Shown here piece by piece: positions 1-4,997 of a DNA stretch of 5,061 nt (positions are counted from its first letter, which is position 1; every line of letters begins with the position of its first letter). The DNA comes from Candidatus Fermentibacterota bacterium (lineage in GTDB: Bacteria; JAFGKV01): contig JAFGKV010000237.1 in NCBI GenBank assembly GCA_016928395.1, forward strand, positions 1 to 5,061. Direction: 5' to 3'. The notes under the pieces were generated by a model, which was given only the letters and a program-made list of their open reading frames with translations, did not search any database and was not told the origin of the DNA. The translations under genes were made by a program, and so were the position numbers.

Positions 1-17
1 GCAAGGTGCTGGACTGA

Positions 18-58
18 CGCCTGCGCCTTGGATAGCGGGAGCCCAGCTCCCGCAGGCG
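18..58. repeat. Nested inverted repeats (two competing stems)
   Basis: A perfect 8-bp stem with a 3-nt loop is formed by GCGGGAGC (35-42) and GCTCCCGC (46-53). A second perfect 8-bp stem is formed by CGCCTGCG (18-25) and CGCAGGCG (51-58). The two share bases 51-53, so they compete at their base or stack with slight fraying. There is no T-tract on either side, so this is not a typical intrinsic terminator. It may belong to a dispersed intergenic repeat family, or be the end of something that begins before the window. Confidence 0.6.
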
Positions 59-62
59 AAAG

Positions 63-84
63 CCCCGCATCCAGCGGTGCGGGG
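63..84. repeat. Inverted repeat / hairpin
   Basis: CCCCGCA (63-69) pairs perfectly with TGCGGGG (78-84) around an 8-nt loop. It lies between the nested stems at 18-58 and the REP-like pair that follows, so the first 146 bases are almost continuously foldable. Function unknown. Confidence 0.5.
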
Positions 85-146
85 GCACCCGGCTTCAGCC
101 ACGACACGCCACCCCTGTCGGGCCTGAAGGCCCTCCTACTCTGTCC
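83..146. repeat. REP-like inverted pair, copy 1 (left arm degraded)
   Basis: Bases 89-146 match 5004-5061 at 55 of 58 positions, in direct orientation (differences at 101, 110 and 116). The element has two arms facing each other. The right arm (117-139), read on the minus strand, begins GTAG and forms a 5-bp hairpin, GGGCC and GGCCC around the loop TTCA. It is identical to 5032-5054. The left arm (83-105) keeps the TTCA loop with a GGC/GCC stem but has lost the GTAG foot and the outer pair (A at 101). A GTAG tetranucleotide at the foot of a small hairpin, in inverted pairs, is the hallmark of REP elements mobilised by TnpA-REP (RAYT) transposases. The assignment is by pattern only; no such transposase is in the window. 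Confidence 0.7.
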
Positions 147-180
147 ATGCACCCCCTGGTCGCCCGCGGGAGGGCGGGGC

Positions 181-228
181 TCGGGGTCGGTCTCGCTCTC
201 GGTGTCGTAATCGCAATCGTAATCGACG
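181..228. repeat. TCGNNN hexamer array (8 units)
   Basis: TCG recurs at exactly 6-base spacing at 181, 187, 193, 199, 205, 211, 217 and 223. The three variable bases drift from GC-rich (GGG, GTC, CTC, GTG) to TAA, CAA, TAA and finally ACG. The perfect phase over eight units is far from random. A period of six gives alternating-dipeptide translations in any frame (for example the GLGVGLALGVV-like string in the + frame), but there is no ribosome-binding site or protein-like context, so I regard it as a DNA-level repeat. Confidence 0.75.
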
Positions 229-323
229 AGCTGGGCACTCGACCGCGAGCACGTGTATCTGTACGAGCTTTGCACGCTCTCACAAACACGTGGGGGCCCC
301 GGGTCGCCCGGACGATACATGTC

Positions 324-353
324 GTAGCTTCCGAGGCTGCCGCGTGAAGCTAC
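324..353. repeat. 8-bp inverted repeat with 14-nt loop
   Basis: GTAGCTTC (324-331) pairs perfectly with GAAGCTAC (346-353). No T-tract follows. It sits between the hexamer and octamer arrays. It could be a protein-binding site or the remains of another dispersed element; the sequence does not decide. Confidence 0.45.
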
Positions 354-366
354 CGCGTCGAGAGTA

Positions 367-414
367 TGGAATGCTGGAATAGTGGAACGATGGCGATGAT
401 TGGATGGTTGGAAG
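367..414. repeat. TGGAANNN octamer tandem array (degenerate)
   Basis: TGG starts recur at 367, 375, 383, 391, 401 and 409, so the period is 8 bases with one unit two bases longer. Units read TGGAATGC, TGGAATAG, TGGAACGA, then more divergent ones. The tract has almost no C on this strand, unlike its GC-rich surroundings. A loosely similar GGAAT/GGGAT-rich stretch lies after the ankyrin gene (4783-4866). It ends about 200 bases before the first real start codon, so it is probably not translated. Confidence 0.6.
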
Positions 415-466
415 TAAGGGAGGTTGGTAATTGAACCGTGCTCCGGCATGTCCCTATCACCTCGCC

Positions 467-498
467 ACCCCGCGCCGCTGGATGCGCGGCTTCGGGGT
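467..498 (+). promoter_or_regulatory. Leader hairpin upstream of the aminotransferase
   Basis: ACCCCG (467-472) pairs with CGGGGT (493-498), and GCCGC (474-478) pairs with GCGGC (486-490), around a 7-nt loop. This is an 11-bp GC-rich stem with a small internal loop. Three T residues lie at the base (498-500), too few for a convincing terminator. It could be a 5'-leader structure or a weak terminator for upstream transcription. Confidence 0.35.
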
Positions 499-536
499 TT
501 CCGCGCCGCAACCTACCTTCCGCTCGGCCCCTCCCC

Positions 537-566
537 TTGACCTCCGGTGCCGGTGTGGTGTTCATT
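537..566 (+). promoter_or_regulatory. Possible weak sigma-70-type promoter for the aminotransferase gene
   Basis: TTGACC (537-542) matches five of six bases of a -35 box. The best hexamer at 18-base spacing is TTCATT (561-566), a poor -10 match. If used, the leader would be roughly 40 bases. This is the best candidate seen upstream of the gene, but hits this weak are common by chance and the host's sigma-factor preferences are unknown. Confidence 0.2.
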
Positions 567-598
567 GCTGGGTTCGCTTTTCTATCCCACCCGATCAT

Positions 599-603
599 GA
601 GGA
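599..603 (+). promoter_or_regulatory. Shine-Dalgarno for the aminotransferase (supports ATG 614)
   Basis: GAGGA at 599-603 lies 10 bases before the ATG at 614. The distance is slightly long but acceptable. It supports this ATG over the upstream TTG at 431, which would add 61 residues unlike any part of the family. Confidence 0.55.
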
Positions 604-613
604 TCCCGTTTCA

Positions 614-1780
614 ATGACATCGCACCAGCCCGTGCCTCTTCTGGATCTCAGGCCGCAGTATGCGGCGCTCAAAGACGAGATCCGCATCGCTTTAGACAGG
701 GTCATCGAGTCGCAGCATTTCATCCTGGGCCCCGAAGTCGAGGGCTTGGAGAGAGAGATAGCCGCGTACTCGTCATGCAGGTTCGGCGTCGGCGTCTCGT
801 CCGGCACCGACGCGCTGCTCATCGCACTCATGGCCATGGGCATTCGATTAGGCGACGAGGTGATCACGTCGCCCTTCACCTTCTTCGCTACCGCAGGAAG
901 CGTGGCCCGTCTCGGTGCGAGGCCGGTATTTGTGGATATCGAGCCGAGTACTTTCAACATAGATCCAGCCCTCATAGAGCGCGCCGTCACGCCCAAGACG
1001 CGCGCCATCATACCCGTGCACCTCTTCGGCCAGACAGCCGACATGGATCCTCTCATGCAGATCGCAGAGCGCCACGACCTGATCGTCATCGAGGATGCCG
1101 CCCAGGCCATTGGGGCTGAGTATCGGGGCCGGCGGGCAGGGTCCATCGGGCACATGGGCACATTCAGCTTCTTCCCGTCCAAGAACCTCGGCGGGTTCGG
1201 TGACGGAGGGATGGTCACCACGAACAGTTCTGAGATAGCTGATCGTCTGCGAGTTCTCCGCAACCATGGGGCGAGCCCGAAGTATTATCATCGTCTGATG
1301 GGGGGAAACTTCCGGCTGGACGCGCTTCAGGCCGCGGTCCTACGGGTGAAGCTCTTTCACCTCGACAGGTGGACTGAGGGCCGCCAGCACAATGCAGCAG
1401 CGTACCGGAGGCTCTTCACCTCGGCCAATCTCGTCGAGACTGGCGATTGCGCAGGGGTTCTGGGGCGTGACTTTCCCGTGGCGCTTCCCTATGAAGCGGC
1501 CTCGCGCCGGCACATCTACAACCAATTCGTGATCCGAGCCACATCACGGGACGACCTGGTAGCCCATCTGAAGGCCAGAGGCATCGGCCACGAGATCTAC
1601 TATCCGGTGTCTCTCCATCAGCAGGAATGCTTCGCGGATCTCGGCTACCCGGCGGGCGCATTCCCCGAGAGCGAACGGGCGGCCGCCGAGACCGTGGCCT
1701 TACCCATCTACCCGGAATTGACGCCGTCGATGCAAGAGGCCGTGGTTGCTGCCATTGCCGAGTTCTATGGGGCACGCTAG
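614..1780 (+). CDS. DegT/DnrJ/EryC1/StrS family sugar aminotransferase (WbpE-like)
   Basis: This 388-residue protein is a PLP-dependent fold-type I aminotransferase of the DegT family, whose members transfer an amino group (usually from glutamate) onto keto-sugar nucleotides in the cytoplasm. Visible hallmarks are the N-terminal PLLDLRPQY opening (8-16), the cofactor-phosphate loop SSGTDALL (62-69), EDAAQ (160-164) with Asp161 expected to contact the PLP ring nitrogen, and [16 protein letters not shown] (184-199) with Lys190 as the Schiff-base lysine. [17 protein letters not shown] (231-247) and the C-terminal [14 protein letters not shown] (327-340) and LPIYPELT (363-370) blocks follow. The length is normal for the family and all key residues are present. 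The PVPLLDL start and YYP-LH-QE motif resemble the WbpE group (C3 amination of UDP-3-keto-N-acetylglucosaminuronate), but C4-aminating relatives share the same core, so the substrate is inferred. The dehydrogenase 102 bases downstream fits a shared UDP-amino-uronic acid pathway. Confidence 0.93.
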   Translation: MTSHQPVPLLDLRPQYAALKDEIRIALDRVIESQHFILGPEVEGLEREIAAYSSCRFGVGVSSGTDALLIALMAMGIRLGDEVITSPFTFFATAGSVARLGARPVFVDIEPSTFNIDPALIERAVTPKTRAIIPVHLFGQTADMDPLMQIAERHDLIVIEDAAQAIGAEYRGRRAGSIGHMGTFSFFPSKNLGGFGDGGMVTTNSSEIADRLRVLRNHGASPKYYHRLMGGNFRLDALQAAVLRVKLFHLDRWTEGRQHNAAAYRRLFTSANLVETGDCAGVLGRDFPVALPYEAASRRHIYNQFVIRATSRDDLVAHLKARGIGHEIYYPVSLHQQECFADLGYPAGAFPESERAAAETVALPIYPELTPSMQEAVVAAIAEFYGAR

Positions 1781-1847
1781 GCGGCACGCTCGGGGGGATC
1801 TAGGTGTGAGAGACGGGCGAGGAGTCTCGCTCTACCAGGCAGAGTAT

Positions 1848-1865
1848 GGCTGTCCCGTGACAGCC
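1848..1865 (+). promoter_or_regulatory. Hairpin just upstream of the dehydrogenase ribosome-binding site
   Basis: GGCTGTC (1848-1854) pairs perfectly with GACAGCC (1859-1865) around the loop CCGT. The stem ends five bases before the GGGGAGG Shine-Dalgarno. There is no T-tract, so termination is unlikely. It may protect the mRNA end, or tune translation or read-through between the two genes. A smaller 5-bp stem, GCGAG (1817-1821) with CTCGC (1826-1830), lies earlier in the same gap. Confidence 0.45.
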
Positions 1866-1870
1866 TAACC

Positions 1871-1877
1871 GGGGAGG
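1871..1877 (+). promoter_or_regulatory. Strong Shine-Dalgarno fixing the GTG start of the dehydrogenase
   Basis: GGGGAGG lies five bases before GTG 1883. It is the best ribosome-binding site in the window and settles a start that would otherwise look doubtful, because it lies about 40 residues before the conserved Rossmann motif. Confidence 0.8.
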
Positions 1878-1882
1878 AAACA

Positions 1883-3529
1883 GTGTCCGAAGTATCGATC
1901 AGTCCATTGGGAGAAGCATTCCCGTTGCCCCGCCGCGAGGAATATGACCCCGAGTTCACTCGGGTGGAACGACTCGCAGAGGCCGCCCGTTCCGAAGGCA
2001 AGGAAGTCGTGGTGGTTATGGGTGTCGGCTTCGTTGGGGCGGTGATGGCCGCCATCGTGGCTGACACAGTTGACCCGGAATCTGGAAAACCCGGCAAGTT
2101 TGTGATCGGGTGTCAGCGCCCAAGTACCCGCAGCTACTGGAAGATCCCGCTGCTGAACCGAGGCGAGGCGCCGGTCAAGGCGGAGGATCCCGAGGTCGCG
2201 CCCATGATCAGGCGCTGTGTGCTGGAAAAGAAGACCCTGACCGCCACCTTCAACAGCGATTGTCTTCGATTAGCCGACTGCGTGGTGGTTGACGTGCAGT
2301 GCGACTACAGGAAGAACTCGTTGGGGGATATGCGAACCGGCGAGGTGGAGATGGGCGCGCTGGAGTCAACCATGCGCACCATCGGGGAGAAGGTGCCGAA
2401 GGAGTGCCTCGTGCTCATCGAGACAACGGTGGCGCCGGGAACCACCGAGTTTGTGGCGTATCCCATCATGAAAAAGGAATTCCAGAAACGCGGTATCACC
2501 ACGCCTCCGCTGCTTGCCCACAGCTTCGAGCGCGTCATGCCTGGCCGGAACTATGTCTCGTCTATCCGAGATTTCTGGCGGGTCTGCGCCGGATGCAACG
2601 CCCCCGCCAAGGAGCGCGTCGTCAGGTTCCTTCACGAGGTCATCAATACCCGTGATTTCCCCTTGACGGTGATGGACCGCCCCATTGAGTCGGAGACCAC
2701 GAAGATCGTGGAAAACTCCTACCGGGCCACCATTCTTGCCTATCTCGACGAGTGGAGCGTCTTCGCGGAGCGCAACGGAGTCGATCTCATCAAGGTCATC
2801 AATGCGATCAAGATGCGGCCAACCCACAGCAACATGATCTTCCCCGGCCCCGGGATCGGGGGCTACTGCCTTCCCAAGGATGGCGGCCTCGGCCACTGGG
2901 CGTACCATCATATCCTCGGGTTCGAGGATGACATTTTCAAACTCACGCCCATGGCCATCGACATCAACGATACCAGGGGTCTCAGGGCCGCGGAGCAGAC
3001 CCGCGACGCGTTGCGCAACATGGGTCGCTACATCGCGGGCGCGACCGTGCTGCTGTGTGGCGCCAGCTATCGTGAGGATGTCGGCGACACCCGGTACAGC
3101 GGCTCGGAACTGGTTGCCCGCAAACTGGCCGAGATGGGCGCGGAGATCACGGTGCACGATCCCTACGTGGATCACTGGTACGAGCTGGAAGAACAGGCGA
3201 CCTACCCTGCTCCCGGCCAATCATGGGCACGGTTTTTCCGCCACCAGGAGGAGCTCCCGGACATTCGCGTGCAGAAGGATCTTGCCGAAGCGGCCCGGGG
3301 CGTGGAGGCCGTGGTCTTGGCGGTGCGCCATGAGCAGTACCTCAATCTCAACCCGGATGAGATGCTCTCGTGGGTGGGCGCGCCCTTCGCCATTGTGGAT
3401 TGCTTCGGTATCCTCGATGACGCGCGGATTCGCCGCTACTTCGAGCTGGGATGCGAGGTCAAGGGGCTCGGCCGCGGCCATATTCTGCGCATCAAGAAGG
3501 AAGTCACACGCACGAGAGCCGTGTCATGA
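1883..3529 (+). CDS. UDP-glucose/GDP-mannose dehydrogenase family protein, enlarged (nucleotide-sugar 6-dehydrogenase)
   Basis: This 548-residue cytoplasmic enzyme belongs to the family that oxidises the C6 hydroxyl of a UDP- or GDP-sugar to a carboxylate in two NAD(P)-dependent steps. The N-terminal Rossmann domain carries GVGFVG (47-52) and ETTVAPGT (180-187, with catalytic Glu180). The central helical domain has ETTKIVENSYRA (271-282, with Lys274 and Asn278) and PGPGIGGYCLPKD (321-333, with nucleophile Cys329). The C-terminal UDP-binding domain has SYREDVGDTRYS (395-406), with conserved Arg404. Catalytic residues are intact, so it should be active. It is about 100 residues longer than typical members: about 40 extra residues before the first strand, and insertions near 62-95 and 430-460. 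The second strand ends GCQRP (76-80), with Gln78 where an Asp normally binds the adenosine ribose. Substrate is undecided (UDP-GlcNAc, UDP-ManNAc or UDP-glucose). The aminotransferase neighbour favours an N-acetylhexosamine. The two genes may form an operon. Confidence 0.92.
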   Translation: MSEVSISPLGEAFPLPRREEYDPEFTRVERLAEAARSEGKEVVVVMGVGFVGAVMAAIVADTVDPESGKPGKFVIGCQRPSTRSYWKIPLLNRGEAPVKAEDPEVAPMIRRCVLEKKTLTATFNSDCLRLADCVVVDVQCDYRKNSLGDMRTGEVEMGALESTMRTIGEKVPKECLVLIETTVAPGTTEFVAYPIMKKEFQKRGITTPPLLAHSFERVMPGRNYVSSIRDFWRVCAGCNAPAKERVVRFLHEVINTRDFPLTVMDRPIESETTKIVENSYRATILAYLDEWSVFAERNGVDLIKVINAIKMRPTHSNMIFPGPGIGGYCLPKDGGLGHWAYHHILGFEDDIFKLTPMAIDINDTRGLRAAEQTRDALRNMGRYIAGATVLLCGASYREDVGDTRYSGSELVARKLAEMGAEITVHDPYVDHWYELEEQATYPAPGQSWARFFRHQEELPDIRVQKDLAEAARGVEAVVLAVRHEQYLNLNPDEMLSWVGAPFAIVDCFGILDDARIRRYFELGCEVKGLGRGHILRIKKEVTRTRAVS

Positions 3530-3655
3530 TGCGCCCTGCAAAGAGCGTGGGAGACCACCCGGGTTGCCCACGGCGGACCCGCCCGCACAGGGTGCTGACT
3601 GTGGAATGGGCCGCATGCCAACTCCATCACTCCAGTGTTCCGCCCTCCCCCTTCC

Positions 3656-3676
3656 CGGTTCAGCGACTCTGAACCG
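3656..3676. terminator. Perfect 8-bp hairpin between the dehydrogenase and ankyrin genes
   Basis: CGGTTCAG (3656-3663) pairs perfectly with CTGAACCG (3669-3676) around the loop CGACT. It lies about 130 bases after the dehydrogenase stop and about 40 before the ankyrin start. No T-run follows (TGATGCC), so a classic intrinsic terminator is not supported. It could be a factor-dependent 3' end, a stabilising 3' hairpin or a leader element of the ankyrin gene. The type given here is the least bad choice. Confidence 0.35.
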
Positions 3677-3717
3677 TGATGCCTGACAAGCTGCCGTGCA
3701 CATGGGGCATTTGAACA

Positions 3718-4758
3718 GTGTTCCATAGGCAACTGCGTAGGCTTCGCCGCTCCATCCGCCATCTCCTTGGCAGCAGAATCCAACGCCGCCGGGTGACCAA
3801 CAAGGTGTTGGGGGTTGTCTGTGTTGCAGCAATCTTGGCGGTCGGGGTGAGCGCGCTTCCCGATTTCGTAAAGAGCCTCGGCGAAAAGTCGTTCTATCAG
3901 GCCGCGTCCCGAGGCAGCGCTGAACAGGTCAGGATACTGCTTCTTCTCGGCGTCAAGCCTGACTTGCCCGATCCCTACGGCTACACGCCCCTGCACTACG
4001 CGTCATCCCGCGGTCAGGTGGAACTCGTTGGCCTCCTCTTGGCCCACGGCGCCAACCCCAACCTAAGCGGATACGGTGGCCGGACCGCGCTCCACATGGC
4101 GGCGATGTACGGCCATTCTCACGCCATGCGCCTTCTGCTCGAAGGTGGCGCAGACCCTACCATCGGCGACAGCGGGGCGAGAACTCCGCTCTTCCATGCT
4201 ATTACCCGGGCATTCAAGGCCATCTCCGATACGCTCGTCGCCCTCGGAGGCAGCGCTGATCAGCGCGATATGCACGCTCGGACCGCGCTCCACTATGCCG
4301 CGGCCAGCGGCCATCTTCGGGCTGCGGAATTGGCCCTGAGCCTCGGGGCAGAGATCGAAGCCCGTGCCGACGACGGCGCGACGCCCCTGCACGCCGCTTC
4401 GGCCGCGGGACGGATTGACATGGTTCGGTTCCTTATCGACAAGGGCGCCACGGTCAACACGGCCATAGACGACGGCTCGACGCCCTTACACGCTGCAGTG
4501 AAGGGAAGCCACACGGCCGTGGTCGAGGCTCTGCTCGCCCATGGCGCCCGCGTCAATGCACGCATGGAGCACGGCATCTCGCCTCTTCACGCTGCAGTGA
4601 TCGACCGTCGGGCCGAGATCGCCAGATTACTTCTGGATCACGGCGCCAGTGTCAACGCCAAGACGGACAAGGGGTGGACCCCACTTCACTATGCTGCCTA
4701 TGCCGGCGATACGGAGATCTCCCAGTTGCTGCTCGAACGGGGAGGCCGCTACTCCTAG
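3718..4758 (+). CDS. Membrane-anchored or exported ankyrin-repeat protein
   Basis: This 346-residue protein has a strongly basic N-terminus (10 Arg and 1 Lys in residues 1-29), then a hydrophobic segment (30-48). The rest is ankyrin repeats: one degenerate unit (about 56-85), then eight units of 33 residues in exact phase starting at 86, 119, 152, 185, 218, 251, 284 and 317. Most carry the TPLHYA/TALHAA helix signature and a GA-x-x-N/D hairpin; the unit at 152-184 is the most divergent (TPLFHAITRAF) and the last is cut short at the C-terminus. The charge pattern predicts the N-terminus inside and repeats outside the inner membrane. VSA at 44-46 could be a signal peptidase site, which would make it periplasmic. 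Ankyrin arrays bind proteins and no enzymatic domain is present, so the partner is unknown. GTG 3718 is chosen because an in-frame TGA lies at 3712; its Shine-Dalgarno is weak (GGGG at 3704-3707). The next in-frame GTG (3793) would remove most of the basic region. Confidence 0.88.
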   Translation: MFHRQLRRLRRSIRHLLGSRIQRRRVTNKVLGVVCVAAILAVGVSALPDFVKSLGEKSFYQAASRGSAEQVRILLLLGVKPDLPDPYGYTPLHYASSRGQVELVGLLLAHGANPNLSGYGGRTALHMAAMYGHSHAMRLLLEGGADPTIGDSGARTPLFHAITRAFKAISDTLVALGGSADQRDMHARTALHYAAASGHLRAAELALSLGAEIEARADDGATPLHAASAAGRIDMVRFLIDKGATVNTAIDDGSTPLHAAVKGSHTAVVEALLAHGARVNARMEHGISPLHAAVIDRRAEIARLLLDHGASVNAKTDKGWTPLHYAAYAGDTEISQLLLERGGRYS

Positions 4759-4768
4759 ACTCTTTGCG

Positions 4769-4785
4769 TCCTCGCTGCGCGAGGA
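4769..4785 (+). terminator. Hairpin 10 bases after the ankyrin gene
   Basis: TCCTCGC (4769-4775) pairs perfectly with GCGAGGA (4779-4785) around a 3-nt loop. Its position right after the stop codon suggests a 3'-end structure, but the following bases (ATGGCGGG) give no T-tract. Intrinsic termination is therefore doubtful, and it may act with the larger palindrome 27 bases further on. Confidence 0.4.
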
Positions 4786-4812
4786 ATGGCGGGATGTGGG
4801 GGTGGAGTGTTG

Positions 4813-4852
4813 GGATATTCCATGGCCGGAATATTCCGGGCATGGAATATCC
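4813..4852. repeat. 40-bp near-perfect palindrome
   Basis: GGATATTCCATG (4813-4824) is the exact reverse complement of CATGGAATATCC (4841-4852). Between them, CCGGAATATTCCGG (4826-4839) is itself a perfect 14-bp palindrome. Only G4825 opposite G4840 breaks the symmetry, so 19 of 20 pairs match. The half-site-like core GGAATATTCC or a close variant occurs three times. There is no unpaired loop, so as RNA it would form a very long hairpin and as DNA it could be a cruciform or a multi-site operator. It lies 55 bases after the ankyrin stop. Confidence 0.8.
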
Positions 4853-4888
4853 AGACGAATGGATGGCTCGCTTCGCACGCAGGTCATA

Positions 4889-4915
4889 GGGTTCAGGGTT
4901 CGGGGTTCAGTCGGG
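4889..4915 (+). repeat. GGGTTCA heptamer repeat with G-quadruplex motif
   Basis: Three heptamers, GGGTTCA, GGGTTCG and GGGTTCA, run head to tail from 4889 to 4909. With GGG at 4913-4915 there are four runs of at least three G separated by loops of 4, 3 and 7 bases, which satisfies the usual G3-N1-7 quadruplex pattern on this strand. Folding is not shown. Confidence 0.6.
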
Positions 4916-4997
4916 CCTCGGAGGGCACGGGCGCACTCAGATTTCTCGAGGACGAGAGTATGCGGCGCAGCCGGCGGGCAGGTGAGGCGGCTTCTCC

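Larger units (their letters stand above)
1..613. other. Gene-free, repeat-rich upstream region
   Basis: No reading frame here looks like a real protein. The longest open stretches give low-complexity Arg/Pro/Ala or alternating-dipeptide translations produced by the underlying DNA repeats. The frame of the aminotransferase stays open upstream to 431, but that extension (61 residues) resembles no aminotransferase N-terminus and crosses a strong hairpin, so I treat it as non-coding. What the region does hold, in order, is nested hairpins, a REP-like pair, a period-6 array, an inverted repeat, a period-8 array and a leader hairpin, each listed separately. Confidence 0.75.

Noticed and set aside
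147-347. 66-codon + strand frame with a hydrophobic alternating-dipeptide segment
   Set aside because: The apparent membrane-like segment is only the translation of the TCGNNN hexamer array, and there is no ribosome-binding site.
431-613. N-terminal extension of the aminotransferase from TTG 431
   Set aside because: The extra 61 residues resemble no DegT family N-terminus, the stretch contains a strong hairpin, and ATG 614 has its own ribosome-binding site and begins the conserved PLLDL block.
595-1263. Long open frame on the minus strand opposite the aminotransferase
   Set aside because: It is a shadow of the DegT family gene, with no protein-like features and no independent ribosome-binding site.
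2366-3220. Long open frame on the minus strand opposite the dehydrogenase
   Set aside because: It lies wholly inside a gene with clear catalytic motifs. In GC-rich DNA such antisense frames stay open because of third-position bias.
3526-3672. 48-codon frame starting ATGATG and overlapping the dehydrogenase stop by ATGA
   Set aside because: The overlap looks like translational coupling, but the product is Pro/His/Arg-rich without a recognisable pattern, has no good ribosome-binding site of its own and ends inside the 3656-3676 hairpin.
3805-3861. Lipoprotein signal at Cys35 of the ankyrin protein
   Set aside because: The residues before Cys35 (GVV) do not make a lipobox, and the basic region before it is too long for a typical lipoprotein signal.
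359-4962. Shared 10-mer CGAGAGTATG at 359-368 and 4953-4962
   Set aside because: A single 10-base match between two positions is expected by chance several times in 5 kb, and the flanks do not align.
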